Shown: piece after piece, positions 35,108 to 44,742 of the stretch
Layout: each line of letters begins with the position of its first letter
Position numbering within the stretch: position 1 is the first letter of the stretch
From: Phycisphaerales bacterium
Lineage (GTDB): Bacteria; Planctomycetota; Phycisphaerae; Phycisphaerales; UBA1924
Direction of reading: 5' to 3'
Length of the DNA stretch: 64,000 bases
Assembly (NCBI GenBank): GCA_029260555.1
Contig: JAJDCZ010000011.1
Location: forward strand, 1-64,000
The notes under the pieces: generated by a model
Told to the model about the DNA's origin: nothing
Seen by the model: the letters and a program-made list of their open reading frames with translations, nothing else
Databases searched by the model: none
Program-made: the position numbers and the translations under genes

Positions 35108-37128
35108 GTCTGGCAGGGCGCACGCGCACTTTGGTCGCGGGGCTGAACCCGGTGTTTTTATTTTTTGGACCCATGTTTCAGAAAGAAGTTTGTGTTGCAG
35201 GCCGCAAGAAGCTGACTTACTGGGCGCGTGGGGGGTATGCGCTGATTCTGCTCGCATTTACCGGGCTGGTCTTTGTGGGCATGTCAAGTGAGATCACCTC
35301 GCAGTCACCGTCAATGAGATTGCAGCAAATGCAGGGGTTGGCGCCAACGCTGACGCTGATCATGACGATCTTTCAGTTTGCGGTTTTGTCGCTGATCGCG
35401 CCAACATTGACAGCCGGTGCGATCAGCCAGGAGCGCCGCTCGCGCTCACTCTCAGCACTCATGACCACGCCGATGACGGGGCTACAGATCGTCCTGGGCA
35501 AGCTGACCAGCAGCATTGTTCAGCTGATGATTTTGTCAATGCTCTCGCTGCCTTTGCTTTTTTCGCTGCGTGTGTTTGGCGGTGCAGATGCAGGCGTGAT
35601 TCTTGCTGGTTCACTCATCACATTGACGGTGGGGATCCTGGGTGCATCTTTAGCGCTCATGTTTTCGATCTGGCACAAACGGGCAGCGCCCGCCGTGGTC
35701 TTTGCGGTCTTTTCACTGGCGCTGATTCAGGTCGCGCCGATTACTATCGCCTTTGCGGTTGCTGGGTATCGTGGCTCGGGTCAACCCTGGTTGTTTATTG
35801 GAACTTGTGCGCCCGCAGCGATGATTGCGATCGCTGACAATCTCACCGGCGGATTCATGGGCATCGGGCAGTTTGCTCATGTCATTTGGCCCATGAACGC
35901 AGCGTACAACCTGTTGATGGCGATCGTCGTGATCGCGTATTCCAGCTATTTTGTGCGAAAAACCATGCTGGAAGATATGGGGGTAATGGCTTTGGCAACC
36001 CCAACTCAAGATGGAGCAGAATCACCTGAACCCAAAGCCCGTATAAAACGGCGCAAGCAAAAGATTCACAAAAAGATCAGCAAAACCCGTGAGATATGGG
36101 ACAACCCGGTGTTATGGCGAGAGGTGCAACAACCAGCATTTGCTGGTGCTGTTGCGCCCATTAAGATGCCAGGCTGGTTGATGTTACTGGTCGGCCTGCT
36201 CGGCGCCTTTCTGGCGATTGTGCTGATACAAACCCTCTATATGGACAGCCCGTCCATTGGAGGCATCTTCGGGATCTGTGTCTTGCTGCTGTTTTCAAGC
36301 TTCGGCATCATCACCGGCCTGGCTGGCATGACCAAAAAAAACACACTCCCCGCAACACAGTGGCTTGCGTACGGGTTTGTGTTTTTGATGATTGTCTACC
36401 TCTATCTTGAGGTTGGGCTCAATCACTATGGCATGAATGTTGCGATCAGCCTGATCGCAATGCTGGGCTTGCTCTTCCAGGCCTCAGTGGTTTCGACATC
36501 CGCTGTTTCAGGCGAGCGTGAGTCAAGCACATGGCAGACACTCCTGACCACGCCAATGAGTGCCCGGCAGATTCTCTATGGCAAGTTCACAGGCTCGCTG
36601 CGCAGGCTGTGGATCATCGTGCTGGTGCCCGTCGTTCATCTCACCCTTGCGTCGATGGCGCACTCGGTGCATCCCGTCATCATTCCGATCCAGTTAATGC
36701 TCATGCTGGGTCCCGCGGTGATGCTGACAGGCGCGGGGCTCTTGCTGAGTCTGGTACTGCCCAAGACTGTGATGGCAACAGTCGGCAATCTGGGGCTGGC
36801 GGTCTTTTTGTGGATCATGTTGATCGTGGGTGTCGCAGCAATTGGTGGCCTGTTTGGCATGTTTGATGCCAAACTCGAACAAATATTGCAGGCGGTGTTT
36901 TTGATCAATCCGGTATCAAATACACTGGTTTCCATAGGGGTGACATACATTGGCTATGGCTCGGGATGGCAACTGGATCTTGCCGATATACCGCCTGACC
37001 TGTCGATGGAGCCATGGCCCTACATCTGGGTCCAGGTCGGGATATTTGCAGGTTACCTTTTGGCGGGATTTGGTGCTGTGGAACTCGCCATACGGTTATT
37101 CCGCAGGTTCTCGGGTCGAGTTGCCTGA
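35104..37128 (+). CDS. ABC-2 type permease with two permease modules
   Basis: A 674-residue integral membrane protein with about 12 helices in two groups: residues 30-320 and 355-670. Each group resembles an ABC-2 permease, with the loop sequence 'ERRSRSLSALMTTPMTGLQIVLGKLTSS' shortened here to its core ERRSRSLSALMTTP and, in the second half, ERESSTWQTLLTTPMS. This duplicated 'R..TxxxLLTTPM' pattern supports a tandem permease. A charged linker (KARIKRRKQKIHKKISK) joins the halves. It ends the 21.9-37.1 kb run of genes. With the coupled ATPase it should make an exporter of unknown substrate. Confidence 0.85.
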   Translation: MSLAGRTRTLVAGLNPVFLFFGPMFQKEVCVAGRKKLTYWARGGYALILLAFTGLVFVGMSSEITSQSPSMRLQQMQGLAPTLTLIMTIFQFAVLSLIAPTLTAGAISQERRSRSLSALMTTPMTGLQIVLGKLTSSIVQLMILSMLSLPLLFSLRVFGGADAGVILAGSLITLTVGILGASLALMFSIWHKRAAPAVVFAVFSLALIQVAPITIAFAVAGYRGSGQPWLFIGTCAPAAMIAIADNLTGGFMGIGQFAHVIWPMNAAYNLLMAIVVIAYSSYFVRKTMLEDMGVMALATPTQDGAESPEPKARIKRRKQKIHKKISKTREIWDNPVLWREVQQPAFAGAVAPIKMPGWLMLLVGLLGAFLAIVLIQTLYMDSPSIGGIFGICVLLLFSSFGIITGLAGMTKKNTLPATQWLAYGFVFLMIVYLYLEVGLNHYGMNVAISLIAMLGLLFQASVVSTSAVSGERESSTWQTLLTTPMSARQILYGKFTGSLRRLWIIVLVPVVHLTLASMAHSVHPVIIPIQLMLMLGPAVMLTGAGLLLSLVLPKTVMATVGNLGLAVFLWIMLIVGVAAIGGLFGMFDAKLEQILQAVFLINPVSNTLVSIGVTYIGYGSGWQLDLADIPPDLSMEPWPYIWVQVGIFAGYLLAGFGAVELAIRLFRRFSGRVA

Positions 37129-37234
37129 GCAGATCGCCTCTTTGTGAGAAAGTGACTGGAAATACCAGGTCATTGCTTGCCAATGATCAGTTCGGGTAGT
37201 CTGTGCAAAGAGTCGAATCCTGCGAGGCTTGTTG

Positions 37235-38668
37235 ATGATCTGCAAGAGTTGTCATTATCCGCTGACCAACATCAGGGATCGAGTGTGTCCCGAGTGTGGC
37301 TCGCCATTTTTGCCCAGCGACTTTGAGCTGGTCCCCAACTCGGTGGAGTTTTGCTGTCCGCATTGTGCGCAGGCATACTTCGGCACCGACAATCGCGGAC
37401 ATCTGGAACCCGTCTTGTTTACATGCTCAAGTTGCCAGACGCACATCCATATGGACGAAATGACCCTCAAGCCCGCAGAGGATCTAACCCCCATCCAGTG
37501 CATCATGGTTCAGAACCCATGGCTCATCAGACCCCGAGGCTCGTTTTTCAAAGCCTGGTTCCGAACCGCATGGTGGGCGATGATTCGCCCCGGTTCGCTG
37601 ATCAGTGGGCACACAGATAACAACACCACAACTCGAGCATGGCATTACCTGCTGGCCATGATCGTGATTGTCTATACGCTCACCATGTTGCCATTTATGT
37701 TGCTCTTTGGAGTCATCGCCATCTCATCAGGAGGCAGCCTGGCGATGCTCGCCCCGACATTGGTCGTCTGGATCATTGCCATTCTCATAGGCCTGGTTTC
37801 AACGGTTGTTTTTACCATCATCTGGGCTTGGACAATCAACCTGATACTCAAGCTGACCGGAACCTGTGAAGGCACCTGTGGCTCAACCATTCGAGCATTG
37901 TGCTATGCATCAGGTGCCAATCTGGCATCGGCGGTCCCGTGCCTGGGATCATACTTTGGATGGCTCTGGTGGCTGGCAGCTGCTGTGTTTACCGTCAAAC
38001 AGACGCATCGAATCAGTGGCCTAAGAGCGTCCCTTGCCACACTCGCATTCCCATCGTTGATACTTGCAATCACCATTGGCCTGTATGTCTGGTTCATTGT
38101 CTGGTCAGTCAATACCGCAGCAACCATGCCCAGAGCGATGCAGACACAGACATTCAATAGCCAGCCATTGCTCGCCCAACTGGTTCAAACCCAGACAGAT
38201 CAGGAGGTGTATCCAGCACATGCTCTTGAACTGATGGACATGGTCACGATTACGCCTCAGTCCTATTTGACGCAGTATTCCAGCACACCACTCTGGGCGA
38301 TCAATGTGGGCGATTACACACTGGATCAGTTCTTCAGCATGAGCCACCAGGAACGCGACAAGGCTGTCCAGGCTCAGGCTGCGATCATCAAGGCGTCGGG
38401 CCAATCAGTGTATCGCGTGGGAGACACTGTGTTCACCTATGCAGGTTTGGAACCGCATCAAGACATCGACGAGCTGTGGCTATTCATCCGCTGGCCTGAT
38501 CCGAAGTGGAACGACTCCCTTGCTGCTGACGATACCGTCACGATTGGCAAAATGAATGCGTCAACGGCGGAGGTCAGCGTCGAATCGTTTGACCAGTTAT
38601 TGATAGATCAGAACAAGCTGCGCAAATCGCTGGGGCTTGAGCCGATCCCCAATCCTGAGCAGGACTGA
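37235..38668 (+). CDS. Zinc-ribbon membrane protein (Yip1-like helices)
   Basis: A 477-residue protein. Two zinc-ribbon-like pairs start it: CKSCHYPL...CPECGSPF (about residues 3-24) and CCPHCAQ...CSSCQTHI (about 40-73). A four- to five-helix membrane region follows (about 130-290), with the pattern of Yip1-type proteins (YLLAMIVIVYTLTMLPFMLL; LRASLATLAFPSLILAITIGLY). A C-terminal soluble domain of about 160 residues remains unexplained. ATG 37235 is used; upstream TTG codons at 37229 and 37232 are possible but weak. It stands alone 106 nt after the ABC permease. No function is assigned beyond zinc binding and membrane location. Confidence 0.65.
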   Translation: MICKSCHYPLTNIRDRVCPECGSPFLPSDFELVPNSVEFCCPHCAQAYFGTDNRGHLEPVLFTCSSCQTHIHMDEMTLKPAEDLTPIQCIMVQNPWLIRPRGSFFKAWFRTAWWAMIRPGSLISGHTDNNTTTRAWHYLLAMIVIVYTLTMLPFMLLFGVIAISSGGSLAMLAPTLVVWIIAILIGLVSTVVFTIIWAWTINLILKLTGTCEGTCGSTIRALCYASGANLASAVPCLGSYFGWLWWLAAAVFTVKQTHRISGLRASLATLAFPSLILAITIGLYVWFIVWSVNTAATMPRAMQTQTFNSQPLLAQLVQTQTDQEVYPAHALELMDMVTITPQSYLTQYSSTPLWAINVGDYTLDQFFSMSHQERDKAVQAQAAIIKASGQSVYRVGDTVFTYAGLEPHQDIDELWLFIRWPDPKWNDSLAADDTVTIGKMNASTAEVSVESFDQLLIDQNKLRKSLGLEPIPNPEQD

Positions 38669-38771
38669 TGCAACCATCTCAGCATGTTGCGTTAGACACA
38701 TGAAATTTGTCGCACTCCTGTGACGCATTGCTCAACTCTGCATCCAACCATGAAACACGGAGAAAACACCC

Positions 38772-39479
38772 ATGGCCAATATTCTTGTCGTAGGCCCACA
38801 TCCAGATGATCAAGAGTTGGGCATGGGTGGCACCATCGCCAAGCTTGTCAGCCAGAACCACCGTGTGCTGTTGCTGGACATGACCAATGGCGAGCCCACG
38901 CCTTATGGCGACCCTGAAACACGAGCTGTCGAGGCTGCCAAGGCTGCTGAGATATTGTCCTCGCCTGAGAATCCCGTGCAGAGGCATCTGCTTGAGCTTC
39001 CCAACCGATCTGTCGAGCACACGCTCCAAGCCAGGCACAAGGTGGCAGGCGTCATCCGCAGGCACCAGGCAGAGATCATCTTCGTGCCTTTCCCTGAAGA
39101 TGCCCATCCCGACCATCGCGCCGTCACCCGCATCGTTGAAGATGCCCGGTTTGATGCCAAGCTGACCAAAGTTTCCATGCCCGGCGACGAGGATCAGCCT
39201 CCGATTTATCCAAGGTGGCTGTTTTACTATTATGCATCTCACCTGCGCTGGGTCGCCAATCCGAACTTTATCATGGATATCACGGGGTTTGAAGCCCGCA
39301 AGATCGAATCGATCCGTGCCTATCACACCCAGTTCGTGCTGCCTGAGAAGAATCAGCAAGTGGTGAAATGGGTTGAAGCTGGGGCGATCTATTTCGGTTC
39401 ACGCATCGGGGTCGCTGGGGGTGAGCCGTTTTATACCAAAGAGCCCATCGGGCTGACGAGCCTTGGCTCGTTGTCGTAG
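38772..39479 (+). CDS. LmbE family deacetylase (BshB-like)
   Basis: A 235-residue zinc-dependent deacetylase of the LmbE/PIG-L family. It carries the metal-binding HPDDQELGMGG (about residues 10-20) and the second HPDHRAVTRI (about 113-122). The size matches BshB1, which deacetylates GlcNAc-malate in bacillithiol synthesis, and several planctomycetes have such enzymes; but N-acetylglucosaminyl deacetylases of other pathways look alike. No bshA or bshC is in the window. The start ATG 38772 follows GGAG at a spacing of about 9 nt. Confidence 0.88.
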   Translation: MANILVVGPHPDDQELGMGGTIAKLVSQNHRVLLLDMTNGEPTPYGDPETRAVEAAKAAEILSSPENPVQRHLLELPNRSVEHTLQARHKVAGVIRRHQAEIIFVPFPEDAHPDHRAVTRIVEDARFDAKLTKVSMPGDEDQPPIYPRWLFYYYASHLRWVANPNFIMDITGFEARKIESIRAYHTQFVLPEKNQQVVKWVEAGAIYFGSRIGVAGGEPFYTKEPIGLTSLGSLS

Positions 39480-39544
39480 ACCAACTTGCCCATGATCGCC
39501 CCTCCCAGCCCCCCTCGGGCCAGCTTGGGCGATACCATCATCGC

Positions 39545-40927
39545 GTGAACCCGACCGTGCAACTTCTTGAGCCAGAGATGCGCGAGCTGATCAACAGCAG
39601 CCGATACGCTGAGTTGCGCCAAGTCTTGCACACACTGCCCCCTGCGGATGTGGCAGACCTTCTGGATTCGCTTGAGCCGGTCGATGCTGCAGTCGCGTTC
39701 CGGTTTCTTCAGCGGGATAATGCTGGTGAAGCCTTCGCTGAGCTGGAACCCGACAAGCAGGAAGCCCTGATCGAAGAGCTGGGAGCTGACGGCTCAAGGC
39801 GTGTCATCGAAGCAATGGACCCCGACGACCGGGCTGAGCTGATCGATGAACTGCCCTCCCAGATCGCCAAACGGGTGATTGCCTCCCTGAGCCCTGAAGA
39901 CCGCCGCATCACCCAGGCGATCCTGGGTTATCCCGCCCAGAGCGTGGGCAGGCACATGACGCCAGACTATGTCCGCGTCAGACCCGACTGGACTGCTGAT
40001 CAAGCCATCGAACACATCCGCAAGTATGGTCGCGATGCTGAAACCATCAACTGGGTCTACATCGTCGATGATGCAGGTCATCTCATTGATGACATTCACC
40101 TGCGAAGCCTGCTTCTGGCTGATCAGTCGCTGATGATTCAACAGCTCATGGACGACCGGTTCATCGCGCTCTCAGCTTCAGACGATCAGGAAGAAGCTGT
40201 ACGGCTCATGAATCGCTATGACCGCTCAGCCCTGCCCGTGGTTGACAGCAAAGGCATCTTGCTGGGCATTGTCACCTACGACGACATTGCGGATGTTGCT
40301 GAAGAAGAAGCAACCGAAGACATCCACAAACTTGGCGGCATGGAGGCGCTCAATCGCCCCTACATGCAAACCGGCATCGTGGAGATGTTCAAAAAACGCG
40401 GACTCTGGCTGGCGATTCTGTTCGTGGGGCAGACCATCACCGTGCTGGTGCTGAGCACCTTTGAAGATCAGCTGGGTCACAAAAAACTGGCGCTCTTTAT
40501 CCCGCTGGTGATCTCCTGTGGAGGCAACTCGGGAAGTCAGGCAGCCACGCTCGTCACCCGTGCGCTGGCTCTTGAAGAGATCCTTGCAAAGGACTGGTTC
40601 AGGGTCATTGGCAGAGAGTTGCTCACCGGTGCGTCGATTGGTTTGATGCTCGGCCTGCTGGGTGTGATCAATGTGTTTTTATTGTCACTCGTCGGGATCA
40701 CGGGTCAAGAATATGTACTCAGGCTGGCCATGACAGTGGGCGGCTCGGTGATGGGCGTGGTGCTTTGGGGAACGGTGCTGGGGTCACTTTTACCGATCGT
40801 GCTCAAACGCATGGGCCTTGATCCGGGCGTGGCATCGACACCCATGGTCGCAACGCTGATGGATACTTCAGGCATGCTGATCTACTTTGCAATAGCAATG
40901 ATCCTGCTCAGCGGCATCCAGCTCTGA
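39545..40927 (+). CDS. mgtE: Magnesium transporter MgtE
   Basis: A 460-residue MgtE channel. An N-terminal superhelical MgtE_N domain (about residues 10-130; LPPADVADLLDSLEP, ELIDELPSQIAKRV) precedes two CBS domains (about 135-260; FIALSASDDQEEAVRLMNRYDRSALPVVD). A five-helix membrane domain follows (about 285-460) with the pore signature GGNSGSQAATLVTRALA. MgtE takes up Mg2+ and closes when cytosolic Mg2+ occupies its N and CBS domains. The start is GTG 39545. The gene converges with the P1B-like ATPase 40 nt away. Plus-strand C-tracts lie just before it (39499-39514). Confidence 0.95.
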   Translation: MNPTVQLLEPEMRELINSSRYAELRQVLHTLPPADVADLLDSLEPVDAAVAFRFLQRDNAGEAFAELEPDKQEALIEELGADGSRRVIEAMDPDDRAELIDELPSQIAKRVIASLSPEDRRITQAILGYPAQSVGRHMTPDYVRVRPDWTADQAIEHIRKYGRDAETINWVYIVDDAGHLIDDIHLRSLLLADQSLMIQQLMDDRFIALSASDDQEEAVRLMNRYDRSALPVVDSKGILLGIVTYDDIADVAEEEATEDIHKLGGMEALNRPYMQTGIVEMFKKRGLWLAILFVGQTITVLVLSTFEDQLGHKKLALFIPLVISCGGNSGSQAATLVTRALALEEILAKDWFRVIGRELLTGASIGLMLGLLGVINVFLLSLVGITGQEYVLRLAMTVGGSVMGVVLWGTVLGSLLPIVLKRMGLDPGVASTPMVATLMDTSGMLIYFAIAMILLSGIQL

Positions 40928-40967
40928 GTTGCATCCTGCCCACCAGATTCACACACCAGATAAACGG

Positions 40968-42998
40968 TCAAGTCGCCTGCGAACTGAGCCCGCGGATAGA
41001 CGCTTCTCGGCGCGTGATTGTCTGAGGCTGATCGTGCAAGCCGCTCTCTGCAAAGTTCTCACCAAAGCGGAACAGGCGGAAGCTGTTGCCGATGACAAAG
41101 ACATCGCCCAGGAAGTGGTACAGCGCCGCTGCGGGAACATTCAGGTGCCCGGTTGCTGCAAGTGTCAGCCCGATGAGTGCAATCAAAATCGACGCAGCAA
41201 TGTTCTGCGCCACGATAATGCGTGCTTTGCGGGAAAGTTCGATCAGGAATGGGATGCGCGCCAGGTCATCGGTCATCAGGGCGATGCCTGCTGAGTTTGT
41301 CGCGATGTCTGAGCCACTAAGACCCATGGCGATTCCCACATCAGCTTCTGCCAGCGAAGGCCCATCATTGATTCCATCACCCACCATCAGAGTGTGATTG
41401 CCCTGACGGTTCATGGTCTGGATCAGTTCATGCTTTTCTTCAGGCAGGCACTCTGCCTCGATGCTGTCCACACCCACCGCGACACCCACGCGCTTGGCCA
41501 CGCTGAGCCGATCACCCGTAAACATGGCAATCTGCCGAACGCCCAGCTCACGAAGCCGATCCATTACGCCCCGAGTCTGAGGCCTGATCCTGTCTTCCAG
41601 CCCCACCGCACCAAGATACTTCCCATCACGCATCACATGAACGCCCGACATCCCCTCAATGCGTGATTCAACCGACGAAACCTGCTCCTGAATCTCAGGA
41701 TGAAGCTCTATCAGCCACGAGCTTCGGCCCGCGCAGATCTCACCCATGCTGGTATTGGCACGAACACCCCGGCCATGGAACTCTTCAAAATCATCTGAAC
41801 CATCGACCTCAATGCGAGCCGCCTTGGCGGTTGTAATAATGGACTGCGCAAGCGGGTGGTTCGAGTGTTGCTCGCCATTGGCTGCAGCGGTCAAAAGCTC
41901 GGCACCCTCAATGCCCTCAGCAGGTGCCAGCTTGGACACGCCGAACTTGCCCGTCGTGAGCGTTCCTGTTTTATCCAGAATCACCGTGTCAATGGTGGCT
42001 GATGCTTCCAGATAATCGGTTTGCTTAATCAAAATGCCCAGCCGGGCTGCGGCTGCAAACGCAGCCACCATCGCTGTGGGAAAACTCAAGAGCAGTGCTG
42101 CCGGGCAGGTCACCACCAGCACAGTCACCGCGGTTTCAATAGCAATATCCCGGGTTGCAGGGTTCTGGCTTTTTACAAACAGCACAATCAATGCGACCGA
42201 CAGCGCCACGGGCACAAAGAACCGGGCGACCTGCTCAATAAGAAGCTGCTTTGGGCTTCGACTCTGCTCTGCTTCGCGGATGAGTTGCGTGACCTTGCCA
42301 ATGGTCGTCTCTGCACCCACATAATCAACGCGAATATCAAGATTACCCGTCAGGTTCGATGTACCTGCGTATACCTCGTCACCCACCTGTACATCCACTG
42401 GCACCGACTCACCCGTCAAGGATGCCTGATTAATCGTGGTTCTCCCCGCAACAACATGGCCATCAACAGGTAGATTCTCACCAGGTCTGACGCGAACCAG
42501 CGCACCGACACGAACATCCGCCAGGGCGATCTCCTTCTCGTTGCCTTGATCATCGACAATGCGAGCGATGTCAGGCGTCAGATGGAGCAGTTCAGCAATG
42601 GCGCGCTGGGCACCCCAGGCTGACCGCCTGAGAAACTGATCAGCGATCAAAAGAATAAACGCCAGATACCCGGCGGTTTCATATCGCCCTGTAACAAACG
42701 CTGCTGTGATCGCCAATGCTGCCAGCGAGCTGGACGAAGCTTTGTGCTTGGTCAGTTCTTTGAACGCAGCTCGAATCAAAGGGGCTCCCAGCAGGATCGC
42801 TCCGACCATGGCTGGTATCACCACCACCTGATCAGATATCCAGTGCCAACTCTTGGCGATGGTCGTACACGCAACCAGCAACACACCGATGAAATAAATG
42901 AACAAATGCCACTCGGTGATTTCTATCTCATGGTGTGCACAGCACTCCATGCCCTCATGCTCGTGCTCAGCGTGATCCTGGTGCTCATGGGTTGACAT
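40968..42998 (-). CDS. Heavy-metal P1B-type ATPase with a CPA motif
   Basis: A 676-residue P-type ATPase. The N-terminus is His-rich (MSTHEHQDHAEHEHEG), followed by CC and HH, a likely metal-binding tail. It has TGES actuator residues (about 195-198), the phosphorylation motif DKTGTLTTG (about 342-350), an HP-type NHPLAQ and the hinge GDGINDGPSLAEADVG. The transmembrane metal site at residues 298-300 reads CPA (VTCPAALLLSFP) where P1B pumps usually have CPC, CPH or SPC. The last helix region (ALYHFLGDVFVIGN) contains His and Asp. ATG 42998 is chosen because GGAG precedes it and the frame above (to 43073) has no hydrophobic start. It probably exports a divalent metal; the ion is open. Confidence 0.85.
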   Translation of the reverse strand: MSTHEHQDHAEHEHEGMECCAHHEIEITEWHLFIYFIGVLLVACTTIAKSWHWISDQVVVIPAMVGAILLGAPLIRAAFKELTKHKASSSSLAALAITAAFVTGRYETAGYLAFILLIADQFLRRSAWGAQRAIAELLHLTPDIARIVDDQGNEKEIALADVRVGALVRVRPGENLPVDGHVVAGRTTINQASLTGESVPVDVQVGDEVYAGTSNLTGNLDIRVDYVGAETTIGKVTQLIREAEQSRSPKQLLIEQVARFFVPVALSVALIVLFVKSQNPATRDIAIETAVTVLVVTCPAALLLSFPTAMVAAFAAAARLGILIKQTDYLEASATIDTVILDKTGTLTTGKFGVSKLAPAEGIEGAELLTAAANGEQHSNHPLAQSIITTAKAARIEVDGSDDFEEFHGRGVRANTSMGEICAGRSSWLIELHPEIQEQVSSVESRIEGMSGVHVMRDGKYLGAVGLEDRIRPQTRGVMDRLRELGVRQIAMFTGDRLSVAKRVGVAVGVDSIEAECLPEEKHELIQTMNRQGNHTLMVGDGINDGPSLAEADVGIAMGLSGSDIATNSAGIALMTDDLARIPFLIELSRKARIIVAQNIAASILIALIGLTLAATGHLNVPAAALYHFLGDVFVIGNSFRLFRFGENFAESGLHDQPQTITRREASIRGLSSQAT

Positions 42999-43208
42999 TG
43001 ACGCGATTACTCCATCAAAACGAAATGACATTGCCAGTTCCTGCACCCCTCCCAATTCCCCATCCGCATGCAAGACTGGCTGGACACTCTAAAAACTTGA
43101 GCCTGATGGTAGGGACTCTGATTGCCCGACGCGATGCTCGTCCAGCAGGTACGATGTATCCCATTGTGAGGTTCGATCCGCTTGGCGTAACCATAAGGAA
43201 ATCTTCAG

Positions 43209-44276
43209 GTGCAAAGTTCAGATTCCAGACCCACGCTTCCTGAAAAAGTAGCTGTGCTGGGCATCGGCCAGATGGGGCTGGTCTGCGCCAGTATCCTGGC
43301 AGGGCCAGAGGGGAGTGGGGAGGCTGGGAAGGGGGTCAATGTCACCCTCTGGGGCCGAAACACTGAAGAAGCGGGCGATCTGGTACAAACCAGACAGAGC
43401 AAACGCCTGCCTGATTTTCAGCTGGCCAGCTCGATCCGCGTCAGCATCCACAATGGCGAAGCTGTGGAAGATGCTGATCTGCTGGTGGTTGCAATCCCCG
43501 TTCAGCACATTCGTCAGGTTCTGGAAAAACTCAAAAAACACCTCTCACCCACGACCAGCATCGTTTCCGTCGCCAAAGGCATCGAAAACCGCACACTGAT
43601 GAGACCATCGCAAATCATCGCTGATGTCCTCGCAGACGATCCCGATGCCAAACCCAGACCCATAGGCACCCTCTCTGGACCAACCATCGCTTCAGAGCTG
43701 GCCTTGTGTCTGCCCGCGACCATGATTGGTGCCAGCGATCAACCCGAGTTTTCGCTCTGTATTCAGAAACTCTTTTCTACTCAATGGTTACGGGTGTATA
43801 CCAACCCGGACATCTTGGGCGTCGAGCTCGCTGGGGCTATGAAGAATGTCATCGCAATCGCAGCGGGCATAATCGATGGCCTCGAAGCCGGTGCCAATGC
43901 CAAAAGTGCCCTTCTCGCCCGAGGCCTGGCTGAAATCACCAGGCTCGGATCCGCTATGGGTGCCAATCGCGAAACCTTCTTCGGCGTGGCAGGCGTCGGC
44001 GATCTGGCAACAACCTGCTTTAGCCCCGAAGGCCGAAACCGATCCTGTGGCGAAGCCCTCGGCAAAGGTCAGCAACTCCAGGCATACCTCAAACAATCCC
44101 CCTTCGTCGTCGAAGGCGTCGCCACCACTCGCTCAGTTATGGACCTTGCAGAAAAGTTCCGCGTACAAATGCCCATTACTCAGGCTGTCAATGCGGTGCT
44201 CTTTGAAAGTCTGGACCCGATCCAGGCCATTGCCCTGCTCATGAGCCGAGAACTCAAAGAAGAAAATATCGGCTAA
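43209..44276 (+). CDS. gpsA: Glycerol-3-phosphate dehydrogenase [NAD(P)+]
   Basis: A 355-residue cytoplasmic enzyme that makes sn-glycerol 3-phosphate from dihydroxyacetone phosphate for phospholipids. The dinucleotide motif is GIGQMGLVCASIL (about residues 18-30). The substrate-binding Lys sits in GAMKNVIAIAAGIIDGLE, followed by AKSALLARGLAEITRLG and GVGDLATTCFSPEGRNR, all GpsA signatures. It is slightly longer than E. coli GpsA (339). The start is GTG 43209, preceded by AAGGAA at about 9 nt. It is divergent from the P1B-like ATPase, with 210 nt between. It fits with pgsA-pgpA further along as phospholipid synthesis, though not in one operon. Confidence 0.95.
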   Translation: MQSSDSRPTLPEKVAVLGIGQMGLVCASILAGPEGSGEAGKGVNVTLWGRNTEEAGDLVQTRQSKRLPDFQLASSIRVSIHNGEAVEDADLLVVAIPVQHIRQVLEKLKKHLSPTTSIVSVAKGIENRTLMRPSQIIADVLADDPDAKPRPIGTLSGPTIASELALCLPATMIGASDQPEFSLCIQKLFSTQWLRVYTNPDILGVELAGAMKNVIAIAAGIIDGLEAGANAKSALLARGLAEITRLGSAMGANRETFFGVAGVGDLATTCFSPEGRNRSCGEALGKGQQLQAYLKQSPFVVEGVATTRSVMDLAEKFRVQMPITQAVNAVLFESLDPIQAIALLMSRELKEENIG

Positions 44277-44673
44277 ACACCAGTCTTGTTGAGCGTTTCC
44301 TACCTTTCAGCCAAAACCATGAATCAGATTACCCTTTGCCCTTGCTCATGTATACCCATCAACGGCAGTCTTTGTTACCGGATAGTGAATGCCAATCAAT
44401 GCAGGACAACTCATGCATCTCATTGAGCAAAGAGTGTGTAGCCAGCCTGTATCATTCTATATAAGAGGCGGATAAACAGTTGTAATTGCAGAGCTTATGC
44501 CAATAAGAATGATAGCGAGGCTTCATGTTATTATTACCGGACTGGTTAAGGACCCTGCTGTGGGCGGTCTGAATAGAAACTGTTAATATGGGTAAATGAA
44601 CGGGGTGATTGCAATGTTTTTGTCAAAAAGCATTGCTAAAAGTCTTGAACATCACCACCGAATCGGTTACTCT
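44277..44673. other. AT-richer non-coding stretch after gpsA
   Basis: About 400 nt with no convincing ORF, lower GC than the flanks and irregular composition. I see no rho-independent terminator directly after gpsA. TATATAA at 44458-44464 has no matching -35 at normal distance. No RNA family is recognised. Confidence 0.4.
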
Positions 44674-44703
44674 TTGACTATCGTGATGGTCTAGAGATAT
44701 AGA
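44674..44703 (+). promoter_or_regulatory. Candidate sigma70-type promoter
   Basis: TTGACT (44674-44679) and TATAGA (44698-44703) are separated by 18 nt, matching 5/6 and 4/6 of the sigma70 consensus. Transcription would start near 44710 and give a leader of about 300 nt before the PEP-CTERM gene. Confidence 0.35.
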
Positions 44704-44742
44704 GAGAGAGATACAACTCCCTATTTTCACTAGAGTATCGTG

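Noticed and set aside
37129-37234. tRNA-like GTCGAATCC near 37210
   Set aside because: No acceptor stem, anticodon arm or CCA end can be folded around it.
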